NCBI GenBank assembly: GCA_035458865.1
Contig: DATHYZ010000080.1
Location: forward strand, 1-5,574
DNA from: DATHYZ01 sp035458865
GTDB taxonomy: Bacteria; Chloroflexota; Limnocylindria; Limnocylindrales; CSP1-4
Reading direction: 5' to 3'
Length of the DNA stretch: 5,574 bases
Part shown: positions 1 to 4,724 of the stretch, in pieces
How the letters are laid out: each line of letters starts with the position of its first letter
How positions within the stretch are numbered: position 1 is the first letter of the stretch
Position numbers and translations under genes: made by a program
The notes under the pieces: model-generated
Databases searched by the model: none
Told to the model about the DNA's origin: nothing
The model's input: the letters and a program-made list of their open reading frames with translations, nothing else

Positions 1-395
1 GCGGCCGTCAGCGCCTCCATCTCGACGCCCGTCGGGGCGGTCGTGGCGGCCTCCGCCCGGACGCGCAGCAGCCCGGCCGTCCGATCCGGCGTCACCTGCA
101 CGAGCAGGTCCGTGAGGGGCAGCGGGTGGCAGAGCGGGATCAGCTCGGCGGTCCGCTTGGCCGCCATGACCCCGGCGAGCTCGGCGACCGTGAGGACGTC
201 CCCCTTGGGTCCCGCACCGTCGATGACCAGGCTGAGGGTCTCGGGCTGCACAGCGACGAGTGCCTCGGCGACCGCCCGCCGGGCCGTCGCCGGCTTCTCA
301 GAGACGTCCACCATGCGCGGGCGGCCCGAGCGGTCCACGTGGGTCAGGCGGCGGCGCTCGCGTCGCGTCGCCCCATCGGCGGGTGGTCGATCCAT
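1..395 (-). CDS. moaC: Cyclic pyranopterin monophosphate synthase MoaC (partial, C-terminus off the left edge)
   Basis: MoaC acts with the radical-SAM enzyme MoaA to turn GTP into cyclic pyranopterin monophosphate, the first step of molybdenum cofactor synthesis, in the cytoplasm. The visible 131 codons carry the family signatures in order: LTHVD, MVDVS, GPKGDVL (with the conserved active-site lysine), AGVMAAKRT, LIPLCHPLPL and TGVEMEALTA. The last about 45 residues, including the catalytic Asp/Lys segment after the YDM motif, lie outside the window. Two in-frame starts are possible. ATG at 395 has a strong Shine-Dalgarno GAGGGAG (401-407) five bases upstream and gives a near-normal N-terminus. 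ATG at 419 overlaps the moeA stop as ATGA and adds eight residues. I chose 395 for the Shine-Dalgarno site and family length. It is the last visible gene of the operon. Identification is secure; the start is not. Confidence 0.95.
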   Translation of the reverse strand, partial: MDRPPADGATRRERRRLTHVDRSGRPRMVDVSEKPATARRAVAEALVAVQPETLSLVIDGAGPKGDVLTVAELAGVMAAKRTAELIPLCHPLPLTDLLVQVTPDRTAGLLRVRAEAATTAPTGVEMEALTA

Positions 396-415
396 GGGGG
401 CTCCCTCGTGGGCGG

Positions 416-1750
416 TCATCGCTCGATCCAGCGGAGGTCGACGGCCGTCCCGCTGGCGACCCGGTCGACGTGCTCCGGGATGACAGCGTAGCCGTCCGCC
501 AGGGCCAGTGCCGAGAGGACGTGGCTCCCCTGCCGGCCGGCGAGACGGACGCGCACCCGGCCCTCGTCGTCACGCACGACCGCACCGGCGGCATCCCGCT
601 CGGCGACGACCCGCAGGAACGCCCGACGCCCGGATCCCTTCGTCGCCTCGTCGAGCAGCACCGCCCGGTCCGGCGGGTCGACCAGGTCGCGGCGGCCGGC
701 CAGCCGGCGGATCGCCGGCCGCACGAAGAGATCGAAGGTCACGAACCCGGAGACCGGGTTGCCGGGCAGCCCGAAGAGCAGCACCCGGCCCGACCGCCCG
801 GCGACGCCGGCCTGGGTCCGGTCGGCGACACCGAACGCGAAGGGCTTGCCGGGCTGGACCGCGACGCGCCAGAGGTCGACCCTGCCGAGCGCGGCGAAGG
901 CCTCGCGGACCACGTCGTACGGCCCCACGGAGACCCCGCCGCTGACGATGACCGCGTCCACGACCGTCAGGACGCTCCCGATCCGTCCGAGCACCACGTC
1001 CAGCCGGTCGGGGGCGATCCCCAGGTCGAGGGGCTCGGCTCCGGCGGACGCCACCAGTGCCCGGATCCCGGGGCCATTGGCATCGGGGATCCCGGCGGGC
1101 CCCAGCGGCCTTCCGGCCGGCACGACCTCGTCACCGGTGGCCAGCACGGCGACCCTGGGCCGGGCGTGGACGGGGACCTCGACGACACCCGACCCCGCCG
1201 CCACGGCGATCCCGGACGGCGTGAGCACCGTCCCTGCCTCCAGGATCGTGCTGCCGGCGCGAAGGTCGTCGCCGCGCTCGCGGATGTTGGCCCCCGGGGC
1301 GACGGCGGCGTGCACGAGGCAGGCAGGCGGCAGCGGACCGGTCGCGTCCCGCCCACGGGGCCCAGCCGGAAGGCCGGATGCGTCCAGGGGCGTGGTCAAC
1401 TCCACCTGGACCACCGCATCGGCCCCGGCCGGGACCGGTGCCCCCGTCGCGATCCGGAACGCCTCGCCAGGTTCGAGCGGTCTCGGCGGGACGCTCCCGG
1501 CGGCGACCTCGCCCACGACCGGGAGGCGCACGGGACGGTCCTCCGACGCCTCGGCGACGTCGGCAGCCCGGACCGCGTAACCGTCCATCGCGCTGTTGTC
1601 CCAGGGCGGCAGGTCCGTCGCCGCCCGGACCGGCGCCGCGAGGACCCGACCGAGCGCATCCGTGACCGGCAGGGACTCGGAAGGCAGCGGACCCTCGACG
1701 CCAGCGAGGACGGCTTCAAGCGCGGCCTCGACCGACAGCAGGTCCGTCAT
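416..1750 (-). CDS. moeA: Molybdopterin molybdenumtransferase MoeA
   Basis: MoeA inserts molybdate into adenylylated molybdopterin, the final step of molybdenum cofactor assembly, in the cytoplasm. The 444-residue product is slightly longer than the usual 400-420. Motifs in order: PPWDNSAMDGYAV (residues 48-60; second Asp conserved in the active site), FRIATGAPVPAGADAVV (98-114), GANIRERGDD (153-162), VAVLATGDEVV opening the MogA-like domain (200-210), IPDANGPGIRAL (221-232), VIVSGGVSVGPYDVV (267-281), VQPGKPFAFG (298-307) and LPGNPVSGF (328-336, with the paired prolines P329 and P332). The C-terminal beta domain follows to residue 444. The ATG start at 1750 shares the bases ATGA with the stop of the upstream membrane-protein gene, and no strong Shine-Dalgarno site is visible, so translational coupling is likely. 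Its stop lies 20 bases before the preferred moaC start and overlaps the alternative one. The open frame continues upstream to about 2416, but that part is antisense or out-of-frame shadow of the membrane-protein gene. Confidence 0.96.
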   Translation of the reverse strand: MTDLLSVEAALEAVLAGVEGPLPSESLPVTDALGRVLAAPVRAATDLPPWDNSAMDGYAVRAADVAEASEDRPVRLPVVGEVAAGSVPPRPLEPGEAFRIATGAPVPAGADAVVQVELTTPLDASGLPAGPRGRDATGPLPPACLVHAAVAPGANIRERGDDLRAGSTILEAGTVLTPSGIAVAAGSGVVEVPVHARPRVAVLATGDEVVPAGRPLGPAGIPDANGPGIRALVASAGAEPLDLGIAPDRLDVVLGRIGSVLTVVDAVIVSGGVSVGPYDVVREAFAALGRVDLWRVAVQPGKPFAFGVADRTQAGVAGRSGRVLLFGLPGNPVSGFVTFDLFVRPAIRRLAGRRDLVDPPDRAVLLDEATKGSGRRAFLRVVAERDAAGAVVRDDEGRVRVRLAGRQGSHVLSALALADGYAVIPEHVDRVASGTAVDLRWIER

Positions 1751-2466
1751 AGCCCCGGTCGTGCCTCGGCGGGCGCCGAAGCGGCTGCTCCAGCGGGCCG
1801 CCTGCGACGCTCCGCCAGGACGAGGGCGATCACGCCCAGGGTGACCAGGACCACCCCGAGGGCGATCGACGTCTCGAACCAGAACGACATCGGGAACAGC
1901 TGGACCAGCCGCTCCGTCGCGGGGTCGAAGGTGTAGCTCCCGGACGAGAAGAAGATCCGGTGGAAGATCTCGAAGAGCGTCTCGAAGGCAACGGCCGCCA
2001 GGATCCCGAGCGCGAGCACGCCGGCGATCAGCGTGACGGCCCCGAACCGGACCCCCCGCCAGACCGCCCCGCCGCCGGCCACCCGCCAGGCGACCGCGAT
2101 CGCGCCGACCGAGACCGCGACGGCCAGGGCGAAGCCGAGGAACACCGTCCGGACGTCGCGCATATGGCCCACCTCGCGGTCGTTGAGGACCGACTCGCCG
2201 GCGACCACCTGGTCGAAGTCCGGGGGGCCGATGACCAGGTCGGCCAGCATCGCGTTCGTCACCTCGTGGACGGTGGCCATCGGCCACCCCGTCCACGCGT
2301 CGGCGCCTGCCCGCTCCTGCCCGAACCCAACCCAGATGGGGTTCAGGAAGGGCGCCAGGGCGATGCCGACGAGGACGACGATCGTCGCCACGGCGACGAT
2401 GGCGCTCGCGACCCATCCCGAGCGGCGCCCGCCCGGCGTCTCTGCCGTCGTCGCGCCGGGGGCCAC
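1747..2466 (-). CDS. TIGR01906/DUF1461 family integral membrane protein (Lit-like)
   Basis: A 239-residue polytopic membrane protein. It has four predicted helices at about 19-41, 107-128, 139-163 and 198-218. A first outer loop ends in LNDREVGHMRDVR (94-106). A second outer segment contains FHRIFF, then YTFDPATERLVQLFPMSFW (168-196). The ERE/DRE-x-x-HM-x-DV and FH-x-x-FF...LFP-x-x-FW patterns, each with one histidine (H101, H169), are the signature of the DUF1461/TIGR01906 family. Characterised Firmicutes members, named Lit, move an acyl chain within lipoproteins to give the lyso form. Whether this protein does so is inference. The GTG start at 2466 was chosen because it lies 4 bases after the DUF4332 stop, with a purine-rich GAGGACGAG upstream, and puts the first helix near the N-terminus. 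The longer frame to 2616 would overlap the upstream gene. The stop overlaps moeA by ATGA. Confidence 0.85.
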   Translation of the reverse strand: MAPGATTAETPGGRRSGWVASAIVAVATIVVLVGIALAPFLNPIWVGFGQERAGADAWTGWPMATVHEVTNAMLADLVIGPPDFDQVVAGESVLNDREVGHMRDVRTVFLGFALAVAVSVGAIAVAWRVAGGGAVWRGVRFGAVTLIAGVLALGILAAVAFETLFEIFHRIFFSSGSYTFDPATERLVQLFPMSFWFETSIALGVVLVTLGVIALVLAERRRRPAGAAASAPAEARPGL

Positions 2467-2470
2467 GCCG

Positions 2471-2860
2471 CTACTCGTCCTCGAGCGTCTTGGCCTGATC
2501 CCACCAGCCCTCGACCACGAGGTCCGTCGGCGGGTCGCCGCCGAGCTCCGTGGCCGCGCGGGCGAGCCGCGCGCGAAGGTCGTCGAGCGACAGGTCGATG
2601 ACGTCGCCGACGCCATCGATCCCGGCCTGGACGAAGAGCTGATGCTCCTCGGGCCCGAAGCCCGCGAGGTTCAGGAGGAGCGCCTCGTCGCGCCAGCGGA
2701 GGACGTCGTTCGTGGACGCATCCACGTGGTCGGCGAGGGACTGCCGTCGGGTCGGCGTCTCCGAGACCTCCAGCAGGATGCCGGTCGTGAAGACGCCCTG
2801 CTTCTCGAGACGCTCGAGGTGGACGGGCTCGATGCGGGTCAGCTCGCTGATCGGGGGCAC
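2471..2860 (-). CDS. DUF4332 domain protein (helix-hairpin-helix type)
   Basis: A 129-residue soluble protein with the look of DUF4332. A first helix-hairpin-helix-like unit (ISELTRIEPVHLERLEKQG, then TTGILLE, residues 4-31) is followed by a TP-x-x-R-x-x-LA segment (35-43) and a second unit (LLLNLAGFGPEEHQLFVQAGID, 61-82). This is the repeated layout seen in that family. The role is unknown. HhH folds often bind DNA or act as protein adaptors, but nothing here shows a partner. The C-terminus (DLVVEGWWDQAKTLEDE) is acidic. The GTG start at 2860 is chosen because GGAGGAGGA (2870-2878) sits 9 bases upstream and the domain begins at residue 4. An ATG at 2980 would add 40 low-complexity residues and place the ribosome site inside the gene. 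It heads the operon leading into the lit-like gene, moeA and moaC, 4 bases from the next start. Confidence 0.82.
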   Translation of the reverse strand: MPPISELTRIEPVHLERLEKQGVFTTGILLEVSETPTRRQSLADHVDASTNDVLRWRDEALLLNLAGFGPEEHQLFVQAGIDGVGDVIDLSLDDLRARLARAATELGGDPPTDLVVEGWWDQAKTLEDE

Positions 2861-2869
2861 GCGATGGGG

Positions 2870-2878
2870 TCCTCCTCC
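2870..2878 (-). promoter_or_regulatory. Strong Shine-Dalgarno site of the DUF4332 gene
   Basis: GGAGGAGGA on the minus strand lies 9 bases upstream of GTG 2860. It decides this GTG over the ATG at 2980 and marks the first ribosome entry of the four-gene operon. No convincing -35/-10 pair was found in 2879-2950. Confidence 0.75.
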
Positions 2879-2951
2879 GGGCGGCGTGGGTCGCCGTGAC
2901 TGATCGGTCGATGATGCCACGGTCGAGGCGCACTCGGCGCCCGCGGAGGAG

Positions 2952-2992
2952 TCGCTCCGGCTGCGGTCCGGGAGGACCACCAGCCGGAGCGA
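2952..2992 (-). terminator. Long nested hairpin after the TM-helix gene, without a U-tract
   Basis: Bases 2952-2963 pair perfectly with 2981-2992 (12 bp). Inside, 2965-2969 (GGTCC) pairs with 2974-2978 (GGACC) around a four-base loop, giving 17 bp with one small internal asymmetry. On the minus strand it begins 20 bases after the stop of the membrane-protein gene (3013), the normal position for a terminator. No run of T follows (the next bases read GACTCCTCC), so it may end transcription weakly, stabilise an mRNA 3' end, or act in another way. The pairing is seen directly; the role is inferred. Confidence 0.6.
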
Positions 2993-3012
2993 TCGTCACC
3001 CCCGAGCCGTGC

Positions 3013-3780
3013 TCAGCCGCCGTCGCCTGACGGTGCGGGACCGCCCGTCGCGCCACCGCCCGATGGGGCTGGACTCGGCGAGACGTCCGAGCTCTCCTGG
3101 ATCCGCGTGGCCATCTCGCCGGTGCGTTGGTACCAGTTCCGCGAGATGTCGGCGGCGACGTCCCGAGCACCCAGGCCGAAGGCGAGGCCGATGGCCAGCG
3201 CCATCGCTCCCACGACCCCGATGAACAGGATGTTGACCAGGTCGGAGGCGATCCCGACCTGGTACAGGGCGACGACCACGCCGAAGGCGACCACGGCGAA
3301 CTCCGCCAACCGGCCGAGCAGGACCGTGTTCGACAGGCCCATGCCCTCGCCCGACGCCTCGATCGCCGTCCTCAGCAGGCGGCCGAGGACCGGCGCCGCG
3401 AGGACGATGATCACGGCCACGATCAGGTTCGGCAACCATGCCAGGAAATCGTTGATGAGGATGCTGACCTGGCTCCAGCCAAGGAAGTTGGCGGCCACCA
3501 GGAAGAAGACGAGATAGATCAGCCACCGGGCCAGGAGGCCGATGTACTGGCTCGGCTTCGTCGCTCCGGGCTGCTCGCCGTAGATCGAGCCGGCGTAGCG
3601 GGCGAACAGGTGGTCGGCATTCGCGGTGGCCAGGAGCCGGGTGATGATGCCTCCTGCCAGTCGACCGACGATCCAGCCGATGAGCAGGATGACCAGAGCG
3701 CCGATGATCGTGGGCAGGGCGTTCACCAGGTCGGCCAGCGCTTCGTTGAACGACTCCACGAGCGTGTCCCAAAGGTCCAT
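3013..3780 (-). CDS. MscS-related 'conserved TM helix' membrane protein
   Basis: A 255-residue integral membrane protein with about five hydrophobic helices (approximately 22-46, 80-100, 115-136, 158-175 and 182-205). Glycine-rich helices such as IIGALVILLIGWIVGRLAGG, and the segment AMALAIGLAFGLGARDVAADI (192-212), resemble the repeated TM-helix family (PF05552) and the pore-lining helix region of small-conductance mechanosensitive channels. The cytoplasmic beta domain of true MscS is missing: after the GLGARD motif only about 45 residues remain, ending in a Ser/Pro/Gly-rich tail (233-255). A channel or membrane-scaffold role is inferred; no specific function can be assigned. ATG 3780 is chosen because AGGGAGG (3786-3792) lies 5 bases upstream. 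The upstream in-frame ATG at 3810 would contain that site. It appears to be a single-gene transcript, bounded by the hairpin at 2952-2992 and the divergent intergenic region. Confidence 0.82.
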   Translation of the reverse strand: MDLWDTLVESFNEALADLVNALPTIIGALVILLIGWIVGRLAGGIITRLLATANADHLFARYAGSIYGEQPGATKPSQYIGLLARWLIYLVFFLVAANFLGWSQVSILINDFLAWLPNLIVAVIIVLAAPVLGRLLRTAIEASGEGMGLSNTVLLGRLAEFAVVAFGVVVALYQVGIASDLVNILFIGVVGAMALAIGLAFGLGARDVAADISRNWYQRTGEMATRIQESSDVSPSPAPSGGGATGGPAPSGDGG

Positions 3781-3785
3781 GCGGT

Positions 3786-3792
3786 CCTCCCT
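3786..3792 (-). promoter_or_regulatory. Shine-Dalgarno site of the TM-helix gene
   Basis: AGGGAGG on the minus strand, 5 bases before ATG 3780. It sets the start at MDLWDTLVESF and argues against the in-frame ATG 30 bases further upstream. Confidence 0.75.
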
Positions 3793-3840
3793 TCGGGCGT
3801 CCGGGGCCACGGGGTGGGCTCGGCCGGGCGCCGGTGCACG

Positions 3841-3852
3841 ACGGCGCGCCGT
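3841..3852. repeat. 12-base perfect palindrome (possible operator)
   Basis: ACGGCGCGCCGT is its own reverse complement and lies 61-72 bases upstream of the TM-helix start, where a repressor or activator could act. Palindromes of G and C are common in such DNA, so the regulatory reading is inference. Confidence 0.3.
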
Positions 3853-3976
3853 TGCGGGGACGCACCATCCGGCTCCCCAACCCTACCCAGTGGATGCAAC
3901 TCCGGGCCCGTCCACCGGCGGGTCGAGGCACCGACGGAGGTCGCCGTCCGGGCTTCGAGCGGGTCCCGGTCGAGCG

Positions 3977-3986
3977 CCCTCGAGGG
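3977..3986. repeat. 10-base palindrome within a short inverted repeat (possible operator)
   Basis: CCCTCGAGGG is a perfect palindrome, and the flanking CGCCC/GGGCG (3975-3979 and 3985-3989) can also pair as a small stem. It lies between the divergent genes, about 50 bases upstream of the plus-strand -35 candidate. An operator role is possible but rests on symmetry alone. Confidence 0.25.
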
Positions 3987-4033
3987 GCGTTGCCATGCCG
4001 CACCACGACTGCGGATCTGGTTGCCGCTGCCTC

Positions 4034-4062
4034 TTGACAGGCACGGTAGGAGTTCCGATTCT
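4034..4062 (+). promoter_or_regulatory. Sigma70-type promoter candidate for the secreted-protein gene
   Basis: A perfect TTGACA (-35, 4034-4039), an optimal 17-base spacer, and GATTCT (4057-4062), which matches TATAAT at three of six positions. Transcription would start near 4069, giving a leader of about 100 bases before ATG 4169. A TTGACA is uncommon by chance in DNA this GC-rich. The weak -10 suggests low or activator-dependent output. The -35 lies inside a small inverted repeat, TGCCT...AGGCA (4028-4032 and 4039-4043). Confidence 0.5.
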
Positions 4063-4083
4063 GCGCCCATTCGGCGGGAGGCG

Positions 4084-4125
4084 ATGAACCACCGTCCCAA
4101 CCCTGGCCGCCGAGGACGGTGGTGA
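4084..4125 (+). CDS. Possible 13-residue leader peptide (uORF)
   Basis: ATG at 4084 reads MNHRPNPGRRGRW, then TGA. It begins about 15 bases after the predicted transcription start and follows GGGAGG (4076-4081), though with only 2 bases between them, closer than ideal. The frame almost exactly spans the 10-bp hairpin at 4088-4123, so a translating ribosome would open it. Its stop is 10 bases before the second hairpin, which masks the next ribosome site. The peptide is rich in Arg and Pro, residues known to slow ribosomes in some leader peptides. It could equally be a chance short frame; no homologue is recognised. Confidence 0.25.
   Translation: MNHRPNPGRRGRW
4088..4123 (+). promoter_or_regulatory. 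Leader hairpin 1
   Basis: ACCACCGTCC (4088-4097) pairs perfectly with GGACGGTGGT (4114-4123) across a 16-base loop. It lies in the predicted 5' leader between promoter and gene and has no U-tract after it, so it is not a standard terminator. The pairing is visible; a regulatory role is inferred. Confidence 0.45.
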
Positions 4126-4135
4126 GCCACTGGCG

Positions 4136-4161
4136 GACCCGACCCGCTCCGGGTCGAGGTC
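4136..4161 (+). promoter_or_regulatory. Leader hairpin 2, masking the Shine-Dalgarno site of the secreted-protein gene
   Basis: Bases 4136-4146 pair with 4150-4161 around the three-base loop CTC. This gives 11 base pairs with one bulged A at 4157. The right arm contains the GAGG ribosome binding site (4156-4159) of ATG 4169. In this fold the gene would be poorly translated until the stem opens. Folding is read by eye; no energy was computed. Confidence 0.45.
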
Positions 4162-4168
4162 GGTCGCC

Positions 4169-4582
4169 ATGAAGCGTGTCGGTACCCTGCTTGTCGTCGT
4201 CCTGCTCGCCTGGGGTGCGCTCGCGCCCTTTGCGCAGGCAGCTCCGCGTTCGCCCTTCACCGGGAGCTGGATCGGGGCCGATCCGGCGCCACCCGTCGGG
4301 GACGGGAGCACGCTCCACCTGTCGATCTCCGGCGGTGAGCATCCGCGGATCACGTTCGTCGACCTGCGCGGCAACATCTGCGTCCGCAACGATGCGCCGA
4401 CGGACACGTTCGCCTCGCGCCTCGCAGGTCACGCCCACGGCAACGAGCTTTCGGCAATGTACGTGGAGGCGCACTGCGGCTCGACGAGCTTCGAGTTCCT
4501 CCGAGGGTGGGAGACCACGTTCTGGTACGACCCGGCGACCGATACGCTGACGGACGGGTACTCGACCTTCTGGCGCCGCTGA
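4169..4582 (+). CDS. Secreted beta-rich protein with signal peptide, function unknown
   Basis: A 137-residue exported protein. Residues 1-25 form a classical signal peptide: MKR, a hydrophobic core VGTLLVVVLLAWGALAPF, then AQA-AP as a signal peptidase I site. There is no lipobox cysteine. The mature part begins GSWIGADP...DGSTLHLSISGG and ends WYDPATDTLTDGYSTFWRR. Alternating polar/hydrophobic strands and two cysteines (C71 and C103) suggest a small beta-barrel or sandwich with one disulfide. I know this general pattern (G-x-W...DGS-x-L-x-I-x-G...YDPATDTLTD...W-R) from uncharacterised secreted proteins, often in Chloroflexota, but no activity is known. ATG 4169 is chosen because GAGG lies at 4156-4159 and the signal peptide starts immediately. 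It stands alone on the plus strand; control may lie in its structured leader. Confidence 0.8.
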   Translation: MKRVGTLLVVVLLAWGALAPFAQAAPRSPFTGSWIGADPAPPVGDGSTLHLSISGGEHPRITFVDLRGNICVRNDAPTDTFASRLAGHAHGNELSAMYVEAHCGSTSFEFLRGWETTFWYDPATDTLTDGYSTFWRR

Positions 4583-4674
4583 GCGGGCCGCATCGCGACG
4601 GTGACGCCCAGGTCGCATAGCGTCTCCAGGAGTTCCCCGATCGCTCGCTGAGCTGGTTGCAAGACGGATTGAAA
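4583..4674. other. Convergent spacer, nothing recognised
   Basis: This stretch lies between the stop of the secreted-protein gene and the terminator of the aldehyde dehydrogenase gene. No hairpin followed by a T-run was found for the plus-strand gene, and the minus-strand open frame crossing here is antisense to the secreted protein and has no family features. Confidence 0.5.
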
Positions 4675-4703
4675 CGCCCCCGCCGGGATGCCCAGCGGGG
4701 GCG
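4675..4703 (-). terminator. Rho-independent-type terminator of the aldehyde dehydrogenase gene
   Basis: CGCCCCCGC (4675-4683) pairs perfectly with GCGGGGGCG (4695-4703) around an 11-base loop. On the minus strand the stem starts 21 bases after the TAG stop at 4725 and is followed by TTTCAATCC, a short U-stretch. On the plus strand it is preceded by GAAA and followed by CCCTCG, so it fits the minus-strand gene better, though it may also limit read-through from the convergent gene. Confidence 0.7.
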
Positions 4704-4724
4704 CCCTCGTGCGGGAGGTCGGCT

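Larger units (their letters stand above)
3781..4168. other. 388-base divergent intergenic region
   Basis: This gap separates the minus-strand TM-helix gene from the plus-strand secreted-protein gene. The right half (4028-4168) holds a plus-strand promoter candidate and a structured leader, listed separately. The left half holds a 12-base palindrome (3841-3852), a 10-base palindrome (3977-3986), and CCCAACCCT twice (around 3877 and 4097). I see no convincing minus-strand -35/-10 pair. No tRNA, rRNA or CRISPR repeat is recognisable. Open frames crossing the gap have no family motif and look like GC-rich shadows. Confidence 0.6.

Noticed and set aside
260..1936. Long plus-strand open frame (558 codons) opposite moeA
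   Set aside because: It has no recognisable motif and a composition of Arg/Gly/Pro/Asp typical of antisense frames in GC-rich DNA. The opposite strand clearly encodes MoeA.
1751..2416. In-frame upstream extension of moeA giving a 666-residue protein
   Set aside because: The added residues are Arg/Gly/Pro-rich with no domain and lie over the lit-like gene in another frame. The family N-terminus begins at ATG 1750, which has the ATGA overlap.
2905..2926. Direct repeat CGGTCGA twice, 15 bases apart
   Set aside because: Seven bases in GC-rich DNA is too short to stand out, and no promoter lies at a fitting distance.
2861..2980. ATG 2980 as start of the DUF4332 gene
   Set aside because: It would add 40 low-complexity residues, run across half of the strong hairpin, and bury the GGAGGAGGA ribosome site inside the coding region.
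3868..3900. Possible G-quadruplex on the minus strand (GGGTAGGGTTGGGG)
   Set aside because: Only three runs of three or more G are present; the fourth is GG, so a stable three-layer quadruplex is not supported.
4021..4110. Possible tRNA or small RNA in the intergenic region
   Set aside because: No cloverleaf, T-loop GGTTCGA or acceptor pairing could be found on either strand. The visible stems are explained better as leader hairpins.
3127..4125. 332-codon plus-strand open frame opposite the TM-helix gene
   Set aside because: Asp/Gln/Arg-rich antisense shadow. Only its last 13 codons were considered, as the separate leader-peptide candidate.
2996..4618. 540-codon minus-strand open frame through the divergent region
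   Set aside because: It overlaps the TM-helix gene out of frame, crosses the promoter region and is antisense to the secreted-protein gene; no family features.
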